Assembly: GCA_012862575.1 (NCBI GenBank) | Contig: BLSF01000007.1 | Span: 62,001 to 126,000 of the forward strand | Origin: Parietichytrium sp. I65-24A | Taxonomy: Eukaryota > Sar > Bigyra > Thraustochytrida > Thraustochytriidae | Length of the DNA stretch: 64,000 bases | Direction of reading: 5' to 3' | In this document: piece by piece, positions 1 through 10,200 of the stretch | Layout: each line of letters starts with the position of its first letter | How positions within the stretch are numbered: position 1 is the first letter of the stretch | The notes under the pieces: generated by a model | Database searches by the model: none | Told to the model about the DNA's origin: nothing | The model's input: the letters and a program-made list of their open reading frames with translations, nothing else | Made by a program: the position numbers and the translations under genes

Positions 1-252
1 GAGCTTAAATTCGCCACATCGTTTTTGGACCTCGTTGCGGAGCATTTCCAAAAGTCGTTTTTAGATAAAGTACCCAGAGTGTTTCGGAACATTACAGAGC
101 GGAACGATGACGTTGATATGAGTAAGTTGGGGGCAGTGGATGTGCGTTGTGATTTGCGACAGCTTGCTGACTTTGTCTCTGTGATTAAATTCGCACAGTC
201 CCTGAGCCAGATGTTGACTCGTATGTATTTTGCCGGGTTGAGCGTGACGTAG
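1..252 (+). CDS. Possible C-terminal end of a gene cut by the left edge
   Basis: Reading frame 1 is open from the first base to a TAG at 250-252, giving about 83 residues. The composition is globular, with alternating hydrophobic and charged residues and a helix-like FLDLVAEHF segment near the start. I recognise no domain. One minus-strand frame is also open across the same stretch, but it reads as serine- and threonine-rich noise. A plus-strand gene ending here is therefore the better guess. It could also be chance. Confidence 0.3.
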   Translation, partial: ELKFATSFLDLVAEHFQKSFLDKVPRVFRNITERNDDVDMSKLGAVDVRCDLRQLADFVSVIKFAQSLSQMLTRMYFAGLSVT

Positions 253-573
253 GGGATGTGCAGATCGAGGACGCTGGCGGCGCGACGACAGCATCTTTAA
301 ACAAAGGGTCACTAATGGCAATCCGCTTTTCGGCCATTCAGAGCTTCTTGGAAGCAGGTGACGTCAGTCTAGTGTAGCAGTTGCCTGGCATTCGATACCA
401 ATTGCATTTATTGAAATGCATTATCTTGCGAGGCATCGGCTTGAATGAAAAAAAATGCGTTTTCTTAGTTATCTCACAGTGGCGGTTTGCTCCCATTCTT
501 TAAATAATATGACATCACACCTCTTTCTTCTGAAGAGAGTTTCGCTGTTACTTCATTCAAAAGGCTTTGTAAC
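253..573. other. Gene-free stretch downstream of the MPDU1-like gene
   Basis: This stretch lies between the end of the possible edge gene and the stop codon of the minus-strand PQ-loop gene. It would hold the 3' ends of both transcripts. I see no RNA gene or repeat in it. Confidence 0.5.
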
Positions 574-1248
574 TTATGACTGTTTTGCAGCTCTAGAATA
601 GTACGCCTCAGTTTGCTTGCGCATAGACACAAGCTGAAATAGAAGGATACAATGAAACAGGGTAGATATGGTGATGCTTGCCAGCGCAGCAGTGTCTTTG
701 ACAAGATGTATAGTCGTGAACACTCTTGTCATGCTCCCCGCAACATTCAGGGAGCACGTCACCAAGGACTGTGCGCCAGTGTGGCCGTTCCGGTAGTTCT
801 CCATTATCTGCGGAATCTGCCCACACGTGCCAACAGTAGTGGCGGTGAGTGGAAGCATGAGCAACAGGCTCCCATCCAGGGTCCAGAGGCCCCACAGTAT
901 CGTGCCATAGGCGATGCAGAATGCCAATGCACTCGACACACCCGCTCGAGAAAATCGCCACATCATGCTGATCAGAACAGCATTTTGGGCCAAAATGCAT
1001 ATACACTCCGCCCATGCGCTGAGAGGCGACTCTCGCTTCACATTGTACACCGTTGAGCATGTGAGCGCCATAATCTCCATAATCACGGCAGTCCAGCTTA
1101 GCCCTGCCGGAGATTTGAGTTTGTTCACGTTCATGATCAACGGCAGTTTGACCGTGAGGGATCCCATGATAACCAAGACCCCGAGCCCTCTGCTCAGCGC
1201 CACGGTCCACTCATCTCCCATGCTTTCCGAGCTGGGCTCGCTCTCCAC
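574..1248 (-). CDS. MPDU1: MPDU1-like PQ-loop membrane protein
   Basis: The protein has 224 residues, close to the roughly 247 of animal MPDU1 (mannose-P-dolichol utilisation defect 1), an ER membrane protein needed for use of dolichol-linked mannose and glucose in N-glycan and GPI-anchor synthesis. Two PQ-loop repeats are visible. The first is around residues 35-60 (KLPLIMNVNKLKSPAGLS, with the KSPAGLS signature). The second is around 140-165 (GQIPQIMENYRNGHTGAQS). Seven or so hydrophobic segments alternate through the chain. The first ATG after upstream stops gives MESEPSSESMGDEW. The internal Met at residue 10 is an alternative start. No intron is needed. PQ-loop relatives such as SWEET or cystinosin transporters are less likely, because the KSP-G-S signature is typical of MPDU1. 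Confidence 0.85.
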   Translation of the reverse strand: MESEPSSESMGDEWTVALSRGLGVLVIMGSLTVKLPLIMNVNKLKSPAGLSWTAVIMEIMALTCSTVYNVKRESPLSAWAECICILAQNAVLISMMWRFSRAGVSSALAFCIAYGTILWGLWTLDGSLLLMLPLTATTVGTCGQIPQIMENYRNGHTGAQSLVTCSLNVAGSMTRVFTTIHLVKDTAALASITISTLFHCILLFQLVSMRKQTEAYYSRAAKQS

Positions 1249-1999
1249 AGCTTCGTACCAAATCGAACAACAACTTTCTCCTTTGAGCCCCTTTCCCTCT
1301 CAACTTTCCCCTCTCTTCCGGAACAGAAATCGGCCAGGTTGTTCTCAAAACATGAGCCTTCGTCTCGGCAGCATGAGCGTAAAACACACCCGCACCCGCA
1401 CCCACCCACTCCCGTGCGCCTCAGGTTGTGCTGTCTTTCATCGTCGGTGACCTGGAACCCTTCCAAGTTGGGTCGATACAGTACTCGGACTGCTATTTGC
1501 CATAGTAGCTCACCCTGTTCACCTTCGTCGGAGTAGATAGAGGCCGTGCTGAGATGATGAGGAGCTGGTCCAACTTGAACAACAGGATGTTGTCATATGT
1601 TGTCGGTCAAAAGCTGGTCGACTGATGGAATTGTTCTAGCTAGAGCAGAGAGACAGGCCATCTTTTTCGAGACGTTCGACTCGTTAATTGCTGCGCTGTA
1701 CGCAGTCGGAAGTCGCAAGCGGCAATCTCTTCACTGTTCGGTATTTTCATCGAAGCCACCATCGTTTGCCAAACGTGCACTTTCACCACTTTCACCGGCA
1801 TACGAGACGGAAGAAGAGTCGAGAACAATAAAATCGGAAGGACTGGATTTGATTTCTTCAACGTTTTACACAAGCTAGAGATCATAAGTGCGTGCGGAAG
1901 AAATGACACACACACACACACACACACACACAGAGGGCGATTTCCAACGGGTAGCGCGACTGTTCTGTTGCATTTTGCGTTTTGAAAGAGAAAGAGAGA
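1249..1999. other. Region between MPDU1-like gene start and cyclase gene end
   Basis: The 750 bases hold the 5' flank of the PQ-loop gene and the 3' flank of the cyclase gene; both genes lie on the minus strand. The only clear structure is a CA dinucleotide array near 1905-1932. Short ORFs on both strands have no recognisable content. Confidence 0.5.
1905..1932. repeat. (CA)n microsatellite
   Basis: An uninterrupted CA/TG dinucleotide run of about 28 bases sits just downstream of the cyclase stop codon, in its likely 3' flank. Confidence 0.95.
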
Positions 2000-4948
2000 T
2001 TACATGTTGCCAAGCATATCGTCGATGAGATTGAGAGGCTCTGAGGCGATAGCGAATTTCGTGGAATCGATCCACTCTCGAAGTCGCTCACGGGTATTGG
2101 AAGGAACGAGCGTTAGAATGGCTTGGAGGGAATCACGGTTCACGAAGCGCCAGCGAGAGACCTTCTTCTTCTTGGGACTAGCGACGAGATACAGAAAATT
2201 GGCTCTTGCGAGACCATCGAGTGCGCGCTGAATGGATGTGGCGTCGAACGCCTTGCTGCTGTCTCGTGACCGTTCCTTGATAACAGTTTGTACGATCTTG
2301 GCATCGAAACACAATTCTTCGTCCACCATACAAGCCCCAATCTTTAAGACACTCTTCTCTGCTGGGGTGAGGCTGTCAAAGCGGCGAATAATCTCATCGT
2401 GTATACCTTTCGGATGAAAGTTTTCTGCTTGCAAACGCTTGATCGGGCTAGAAAATGAAACTCTACCTGATTTGAGGGCCACAAGGCCCTTCGAAGAGAG
2501 CCAATTTACTATTTCGATAATATTGATCGGTACTCCATCAGTCTTGGTCCAAACAAGGCCCAGGACATCATCCTCGACTGAAAAAGGTTGTCGAAGGGTA
2601 CTTGACCGCGATAAGGAGGCCCTGTTCATCAGATTTCGAAATGTGAAGTTTGCAAGCTCGTTGCACTCGGAAGGTTGCAGCGGGGATAAGTACAGCCTAC
2701 ATACTCGGGACTGCCTTCTCCACGGCTCCTCCACATACTGGTGCCAGAGGCTCCTCACGTTGTAATCCTCTTCACGGTATTCTGAGATGAGCACTAAACC
2801 ACTCAAGGCAGGGGCGAATTCAAGAAGTTGGCCCAGGATCCTGCAAGATTGCTCATCAACCCAGCATGCATCTTCAATTATTACTAGTAGAGATCCACCG
2901 GAATGCACGAGGTTTCCTAAAAGCGCTGCCAATTTTTTGGCCGCTGTGTACGCGTCTTTCTTGCTCACTTTAGACAGGCTCTTGTGTTCCCGCTCAGAGT
3001 CTTCTTCAGGGGCTTCCACACCATCGTCAGAGTCAAGTGCCTTGGTCGTTACAATCACCTCCGGACAGGCGTAAGGCAATATCTCTTCCAGGCCTTCAAA
3101 CGAAAAACTTTTCTCATCATAGAGTTCTCTCTTCCTTGCAGAGAGGTCGTCTTCGCTCATTGTCCTGCTGATTCCCAATAAGCGCTCAAAGAGCTGCCGA
3201 ATCGTAGCATAAGGTGAAGCGCGTTGTTCAAAACGGTTGGGGACGACGCGAAACGAGACCCAAGGCAGGTGGAGACGCAGATGTCGCGTGAAAGCCGTCT
3301 TTCCTACGCCGTTGTTTCCAACCACTGTAATGAGGCCTAAGGAGCTTTTTCCTTCGTCATTCTGACTGGCAATACTTTGAATAAATTGTTCTACCAAAGT
3401 GAATTCTATGGACCTTCCGAGGACGTAGGACTCCTGGTTTCTCCCAATGAGTGTGCTGCGTCGTCGAATGGAAAGCTTTTCCCCAAGGATGTAGCCCTTG
3501 TACGTCTCAGAATAGTCTCTCTTGACCTTTGAGTATTCTTTCTCGGTGAATGCAAAAAATTGACTGCAGGCCAAATGTGCGCCTGGACCGACGATGGTTT
3601 GGCCTGCCTCAGCTTGTTCCATGAGTCTTGCCGCCATGTTCATCTGATGCCCAAAGACGACAAAGTCTTGGCGATGGCGGTGGCCAGTCAATCCGCAGTA
3701 GCAAACGCCACTTGTGACCCCGATAGAGCACCTCTTGTCCAGCACTGCTCTGACACGCTGCGCGCTTTCCAGAGCCCAAAGCTCTGCGTTTTGTATTTGT
3801 TTGTAAGCTCCAAATAAAGCAATGCAGATGAGTCCTTTGTCATCAACGAGCAAATCCCTCATCTCCCCATTGCACTGATGAATCGCCGTTGATAATTTCG
3901 CGAAGACTTCGTTGAGCGTCGTTGCTCGATTGCCTGGATCATCCGCAATCATGGAGTCGGACAGTCGGACAAACATCACCGTAATATTGCGCAACTCTCC
4001 GCCGTCCGGACGAAAAGATCTCACGTGTTCATGAAGGTGAAATGGGATAAAAGCACGGGAGATCAGCGGATCGAGGCTATCAACACAGAGTTGCATGTCC
4101 GCAAGGATGTCGCGATTCGGTGTCGAAGTCGAGTCTCCGAATTTCTCCGATCTTACAGCGGGATCCAAGTCAGCGGTGATAGACCAACTTGAGACGCCGT
4201 CATCATCTCTCACCAGGATTTCCCCACGCTGTGATTTGTCCACCAATTTCGTTGCGCACGAGATAGCATCTCCTGCAGCCAAATACCAGCGTAAGTCCAA
4301 ACTCTTCTGCTTTTCATTACAGAGATATATGTTTTCAAAATCTCCTGCTGCGCAGCCTCCGTGCATGGAAACCTCCGCAGAGCCAAAGTCCTTTGAACGC
4401 GTCGCAAATGCGGTTAAGACGTCATGGGCCGCTCTATGCGCAATGCTCTGGAGTTCTTGCATGCTGTGCGTCTGGTCACAGCTCCAAACACAGAGGATTC
4501 CATCGCCAGCAAACTTAATCACGTCTCCGCCCCACTTGGTCGTGAGCAGTCCCGTCCACTCGCTGATGATGGACACTGCGAACAAGGCAAAGTCTTCAGC
4601 AGCAGACACCGCGGAAAGCTGTTCCGACAATTTGGCTCCCAATCTTGTGAATCCACTTATATCCAAAAATAGCGCGACCCCCTTCATTTTCTTGACGACA
4701 GGACGACGCAGCTCGTCCTCGCTTGCCCCCAGCAAGAATTGCCTCACCGCCCCCGGAAGCACTGCAATCTCATCCTCTAGCAGCTCATGCACCTCGTCAA
4801 ACGACATGCTGCTAGACGCAGCGGAATCCATCATTGACGTAGATTTGCTCCCGCTCCTCTTGACTGACCTTTGCAGTGTTGAGGAAATGGATTTTTTCAA
4901 AGTTTTGAGCATCTTCTTCGACATTGATCCCTTCCTCGCTTTCTTCAA
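2000..4948 (-). CDS. Soluble-adenylyl-cyclase-like protein (two cyclase domains plus AAA-type NTPase)
   Basis: The 982-residue protein has the order seen in sAC (ADCY10): cyclase domain C1 at about 85-265, C2 at about 318-490, then a P-loop NTPase module. C1 carries both metal-binding aspartates, D96 in FLDISGFT and D149 in GGDVIKFAGDG. C2 carries TSGVCYCGLTGH and VVFGHQMNMAARLM, matching the C2 strand-helix region of sAC. Walker A is VVGNNGVGKTA (542-552) and the Walker B-like strand is LLVIIEDACWVDE. The likely product is a cyclase that makes cAMP from ATP. In animals sAC is activated by bicarbonate and calcium; whether this one is cannot be read from sequence. The N-terminus (1-50) is Lys/Ser-rich with no signal peptide or membrane segment, so the protein is probably cytosolic. 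The C-terminus is about 600 residues shorter than human sAC. Met9 is an alternative start. Confidence 0.88.
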   Translation of the reverse strand: MKKARKGSMSKKMLKTLKKSISSTLQRSVKRSGSKSTSMMDSAASSSMSFDEVHELLEDEIAVLPGAVRQFLLGASEDELRRPVVKKMKGVALFLDISGFTRLGAKLSEQLSAVSAAEDFALFAVSIISEWTGLLTTKWGGDVIKFAGDGILCVWSCDQTHSMQELQSIAHRAAHDVLTAFATRSKDFGSAEVSMHGGCAAGDFENIYLCNEKQKSLDLRWYLAAGDAISCATKLVDKSQRGEILVRDDDGVSSWSITADLDPAVRSEKFGDSTSTPNRDILADMQLCVDSLDPLISRAFIPFHLHEHVRSFRPDGGELRNITVMFVRLSDSMIADDPGNRATTLNEVFAKLSTAIHQCNGEMRDLLVDDKGLICIALFGAYKQIQNAELWALESAQRVRAVLDKRCSIGVTSGVCYCGLTGHRHRQDFVVFGHQMNMAARLMEQAEAGQTIVGPGAHLACSQFFAFTEKEYSKVKRDYSETYKGYILGEKLSIRRRSTLIGRNQESYVLGRSIEFTLVEQFIQSIASQNDEGKSSLGLITVVGNNGVGKTAFTRHLRLHLPWVSFRVVPNRFEQRASPYATIRQLFERLLGISRTMSEDDLSARKRELYDEKSFSFEGLEEILPYACPEVIVTTKALDSDDGVEAPEEDSEREHKSLSKVSKKDAYTAAKKLAALLGNLVHSGGSLLVIIEDACWVDEQSCRILGQLLEFAPALSGLVLISEYREEDYNVRSLWHQYVEEPWRRQSRVCRLYLSPLQPSECNELANFTFRNLMNRASLSRSSTLRQPFSVEDDVLGLVWTKTDGVPINIIEIVNWLSSKGLVALKSGRVSFSSPIKRLQAENFHPKGIHDEIIRRFDSLTPAEKSVLKIGACMVDEELCFDAKIVQTVIKERSRDSSKAFDATSIQRALDGLARANFLYLVASPKKKKVSRWRFVNRDSLQAILTLVPSNTRERLREWIDSTKFAIASEPLNLIDDMLGNM

Positions 4949-6091
4949 AAGCTATCTGACCTGTTTGTATATCCAGCAACGAAGATTCCCTACTCAGGTG
5001 GACCGCCGTCAACAGCTGCAGTCTGATCGAGGCGCAATCTGAGGCGCGACGCGAGCTAATCTCAGCGGCAAGGCTACCCTGCTATGTTGTCTGCAAGTCT
5101 CGGCCGAAGAGAAGTACATACCAACGACCAGCTTGAGCCCGAGTGAATGACGCAGTCTCGAAGTCGACCTCTACCTCTTCCCCTCCTTCCTTCCTTCCTT
5201 CCGCTTCTGTCCTGCGCCGGCTGCTCTTGCCGTTCGAAAAGCCGCCTCCGCCGTCGCCGTGGTCGCTAACTGAGGTACAACAGACGACTCTGTCGAGTTT
5301 TGCGTTTCCGGCAGAGTGGCTTTCATTCCGTGGCAAAGTGAAGCCACGAAGTGACAGCGTAAACAAACCCTATCCGAAGGTGGTGATTCCGTGGCCTAGC
5401 CAGAGTAGTGCGTCGTATTGGCTCGGGAGACAAAAGGAGACGCGTGTAAGAGGCGTGGGCAGGGCAGACGTGTGAGGGGTGTGAGAGGTGTGACACGCGT
5501 GAGAGTTTAAGGTGTCCTTTGCCAAATTCAGCTGGACTGTAAGCAAGTAAACAATGCAATTGCTCGACCCCTTCGCTCATTTCTCTCTTCTTTCTGAGAT
5601 TGAAGAAAGGCTTCCATTTCCTATGTCTTCTTTTTCAGACCAGGACGGTACTCACAGTGTCAGTACTGTCAGTATCTGTCAGTACTTCGAATTGATTGCT
5701 CAGTAGTGTGGAACTGTACGTACGCGCGGCTATGGGTCTCGTTGTGACGTGCTCTCTCTGCTCTCAAGCCAGCGGAAGCAAACGATAGCGAGCAGCTGTA
5801 GTCCTTGCCGTAGTGCGCCTTGCGTGCTCTCCATCGCCGCGATCGAAGATACCGCACAAGATTTGTACTTGCACTTGTACTTGTACGTGTACTTGGGCAC
5901 ACGACACAGAACCGTACAAGTCTGTGGTCTCTGCTTCTCCATCTTCTTCTCCTTGACCGACTGCCCCAGCTGTGAACGTCGTCCCACTTGAGTTGCCCAT
6001 CCCTCTCTTTTTCTCTCTATCTCTCGCTCCGCTTGAACGTTGGCAGTCAAGTTCAACTCTTTGTCAGAACGTATGAGAACGTCACACCGGT

Positions 6092-6122
6092 CTCACTCAC
6101 TCACTCACTCACTCACTCACTC
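6092..6122. repeat. (TCAC)n microsatellite
   Basis: About seven tandem TCAC/ACTC tetramers without interruption in intergenic DNA. Confidence 0.9.
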
Positions 6123-6463
6123 TTCCAGTCATTGGCTGGCAATGTTGATTTGTTTTCAAATTCGCATAAGTATTTCACAGTCGTTCAATCAATCAACAAA
6201 ACTAGCTCAGAATCAGTGTGCTCATAGGTTTCAAATTTCTTCTGATTTTGTTTTTGTTTGACTGTGAAACAGTCATTCATTCGTGTCAAGCCTTGAGTTG
6301 CACGGTGTGTACCATATCAAGAAGTTTAACTAAAGGCTTATGCACAGGGACGAAAAATTCAGGAGGGAGAAAGCCATAGTGTTAACTAAGTGTATGTTGA
6401 CTGTGAAGCGGGAGCACTAGTTGACTGTAAGCGATTTCCTGAATTGTGCTGATTTTCAAAATT

Positions 6464-6492
6464 GAAAGAAAGAAAGAAAGAAAGAAAGAAAG
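6464..6492. repeat. (GAAA)n microsatellite
   Basis: About seven tandem GAAA tetramers, followed by a purine-rich GGAGGTGGAGG stretch. Confidence 0.9.
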
Positions 6493-7261
6493 GAGGTGGA
6501 GGTGGGGGACTAGGGCTAAGGCCGTGGGAAGAAGAGCCACCAGAATGTTGCATTAGTAACTGTATTTTAGAGAACTGCTTACGTAATTCGTTTCATTTGG
6601 CTGTTCAGTGAATGAGTTGAGTGAAGAGCGAATGAAGAAAGTGCGACGAGGATAAAATTTACAATTGTTTTACAAGTCGACTCTGATCTAGTTTACTTCT
6701 AATTCGGTAGACAAGGGAAATGCTCGCTCAATGCAGGTCAGAATTCAGATCTCAAATGTTAAAGAAGACAGAAATCAGGAGCCAGCCGGGTCGTAAATTT
6801 AACAGGCGGGGGATGGCGGGGGTACCGGTACCTTATTCCGCGCGGTTCGTTGTTCCTTGGAAGTTGGTGGTGATCTTACCGAGTCGGGGATCCTCATTCC
6901 TGCTCTGCTAAGTACACCTGAATTCATATAGAATGTCTGAATTGCAGTATTTTGATCTGAACGAGCTCCCTGTTCTCTACCTATTTGATATTATTCAAAA
7001 ATATTTTTTTTGGGCATCTGCGAAACCAGGGCGGAAAGTTTTGTATGAAAAACAGAAAATAGGTCTTATTATTAATTAGGTATTTCTATTTCGGGGTCTT
7101 ATTGAAAGTCCTACTCGAGTTTCTCCAGTTCGAATAATCGAGGTCTGATTTTTGAAAAAAGCTTCTTAAGGAAAACAATTACGTCATTTTGCTAAGACTC
7201 TTGCAAAATGTCCATTTTGCGCGGGATAAGGTATCCCCCTCTTTTAAATTAAAGTTAAGTT

Positions 7262-10200
7262 TTACTGTGTGGGTTGGGAAGTGGCAGTCATAGCTGTGGC
7301 ACCCGTCTTGTACCTGTCGCTGGACGGATGAATGGAAAGTGCATCGCCGCGCTTGACGCTGAACACCTTTGGAAGGAAAATGAACGCCAGTGTGCTCATG
7401 GTGTTGAGGAAGACCACGCCAGACATGATGAAGATTCTCGATTGCGGCTTGTCGTTGACCATGACCAGGACTGGTGTCGCGATTGCCAAAAGCTCAAACT
7501 GGCTGACCAGAGCGAATTGAAGGTATTTGCCTTCGCTAAAGTGCTCTGATAGATTTCGGGCACGGTAGCAGGTGTAGTTTCCGAAGAGCAGCACGATCAG
7601 GTGCAGAAGGAAGAGGGAAATCAGAAACGGCGCGGCATTGTCGGACTGGCACACTCCGGCTGAAACCAGGACGTTCCCAAACTCATCCTCAGACTGGGTC
7701 ACGCGGTAATATTGGAAAGGGGAGTATAATTGCCAAGCCGACACAATCGCCCAGTCAACAACCAAAAGAGCGATTACGAAGCCAAAGAGCTGCGTGTTTG
7801 AGATCCGGATCCTCTTCAATGTCTTGCCACCAAGGAAAATCTGCACCACGCGATGCAACTTGGCGAACGCTGGCCCAAACATCAAGCAGAAACCTCCGGT
7901 GAAGAGCCAAACTTGAAGCATGCAAGCCATATTCCCTGGTGCGTACTGGCCAGTTTGTGCGAGGCCGTCAGAGTCCGCCGCGTCGTCCAGAGAAATCGGG
8001 ATGATGGCTGCCGAGCTGATCACGCCTCCAATAGCAATGAGAACCAAGAATTCCATCTGGCTTGCTCTGATGATTGGATTCTTCTTGTTGGCAATCGTCC
8101 AGAAGATCAGTACGATACCGAACAGCATGCCAACTGCACCCAAGAAGAAGCACACTCCCTGAATGGCCACGTTGTAGGACTTGTCCTCGTTCTTGGGGTT
8201 TTCGTTCGGATGGAACAGCACAGGATTGGATTTCGTCTCATCCTCCACACCACCAAAAATTACAAGTTTGTCCGGCGACCCTTCGCTCAGAGCTGGAAGC
8301 GCAACTGCGATGCCCCCGACCCTCTCTACGGCTTCGAACGCAGCAGTAGACAACTTGCCAGTGCTTGTGGTGCCGCATGCATCCTCCTCTGGCACGTAGG
8401 ATTTGGACTCCAGCCAAGTTTGGCTCTCGAAAAGGTAAAAGAGAACACTTGTTTTCTCGGCGTCCTTCTCCGTTTCGACAGTTCCACCGTAGACCGCAAA
8501 GGCAGTCTCGGTCGTATCGGAGCCTGGTGCCTTCATGCTCATGATCGTAGCGCCGTGAGTTTTGCGGGCAAGGGGCGCATCCGCGAGCGGACTCCATTCC
8601 TCGCTTGTGAGATTGTAAACCCATGTGGTACTGAGGCCAGTTGAAGCTTGTGTCCCTCCATGCATCAGAAACGCCCCGTCGTAGTATGTCATCGTGTGGT
8701 CTTTGAGTGGGCCAGGTTCGCAACTGGAGCAAATTTGAGTCCATTCGATCGTTGGCTGCGTGAACGGATCGTATTCCCCGCTAACGCGTAGCCTCCACAT
8801 ATCTTTTAGCACAGTGCCGTCTTGCTGGTGACCTCCGTACACGTACACTTCAGCGGAACCATCCTCCAACAAAGTGGGATTTGCTACCGCGGCGTGCGAC
8901 CAGCGCGCGCTGGGTACTGTTGAGGCTGAAGAAACCTTGAGCCAGTGTTTCCGGACCGCGGAAACTGTTGGCATGTAGTAAAAAATCCAGAGATCGTTCA
9001 AAAAGGACTCCGACGATGATCCTCCAAACAACACAAGGCGCATGTCAGTGCCAGGAATAGCTGAGAGACTAGCACGGGTTCGTGCCACAGGAAACTCTCC
9101 ATACTCGCCAGCTGTCTCGTTCGCTCCGTCTCCGAGGGTGAAGAACTCTTTAGTGTGATGCTCCCAGCTCAAGCTCCCAAAATTAAAGCTAGTTAGCTCA
9201 TCCGAGTATGTCGATGTCGCTTCGGACCCACCGAAGAAGAAAACAACTGTATCGCCGTAGATACTTAAAGAGTCAGAGGCAGCGTTGGCATATACGGTGG
9301 GTTCAATGCCAAACGTTCTGATGCTAGTCCAAGAATTGGGACTCAATGACGACGACAAGTATGACGCAATGGAGATCATCCCAGTGCTATAGGACACCTG
9401 GGTTGAAAGGGAACCTGCCGCAATCTTGGTTTGCACTCGCGCAACCTGGTCATCTAGAGTGTCATCGCAGGTTTCGTGGCAGGGAGCAAGACGGATACCA
9501 TCATTGCTGAAATCCATATAGATGGTTCCAGCAGAAAAGGCGCTGTCCATAATTCCGGTAACGATCAGTTCGACAGTTGTATCTACGGCTTTCATCATGG
9601 AGGAGAGAATTTTGTCACTGTCCCCTTCAAATAAGGTGAGGTACTGATCGGTGTCAACGCCCAGGACATACTTTCCAAACTCGTTGGCTGCCACTTGGAG
9701 GGTCCCCAGGCCGGTTCCTCCAGCCGCTGCAAACAGCACATCTGCATTTGACTCTTCGATATAATAACGTGCAGCCAGGCCACCGGAGTCAAGATCTCCA
9801 AAGCTATGGATATAGGTGGATTCTACCACGCACTCTGGACAGGCATACGCCACGCCAGCAAGGAAGCCATTCCTGAATCTTTTAAGCGGTCCGTATGGCA
9901 CGCCAAACACACCAGCAATCACCTTTGTGGTGGACTTGTACCCGGCAAGTGCCCCAATCACGAAAGAGCCCGAATCCTCTTTAAAAATTGCTCCTTGCAG
10001 GTTGTCCCCTTCAAGTGGAATGATCTCGTCGATGCTGGAGAACGTCACGCTAGGGTAGTTTGGAATAGCATCTGCAACAAGGTAAACCGGATCGAACCCA
10101 ATCATAATGACGTGTTGCACGCTATTTGCACTCATGTAATCTGTGAAGTTATCCACGTCGCAAAAGAATTGGTACTCAAATTCGATTTGGCCTGAATATG

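Larger units (their letters stand above)
4949..7261. other. 2.3-kb gene-free region with simple repeats
   Basis: This is the 5' flank of the cyclase gene followed by the 3' flank of the receptor gene. I see no convincing ORF. It holds a TTGTACTTG-like degenerate repeat (5868-5900), a TCAC array and a GAAA array. The motif TTGACTGTGAA or a close variant appears several times between 6260 and 6430. The palindrome GGTACCGGTACC lies at 6821-6832. Confidence 0.5.

Noticed and set aside
608-1210. 200-codon ORF in another frame of the MPDU1-like gene
   Set aside because: Its composition is His/Cys/Gly-rich without hydrophobic pattern, while the chosen frame has clear PQ-loop motifs.
4095-5042. 315-codon plus-strand ORF opposite the cyclase
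   Set aside because: It is an antisense shadow of the cyclase N-terminus, Ser/Pro-rich with no domain.
6092-6122. TCAC array considered as telomeric sequence
   Set aside because: It is a short interstitial tetramer run, unlike TTAGGG-type telomere repeats, and lies inside the contig.
7853-8644. 263-codon plus-strand ORF opposite the receptor
   Set aside because: It is antisense to the well-supported seven-helix and Kelch region and has no recognisable content.
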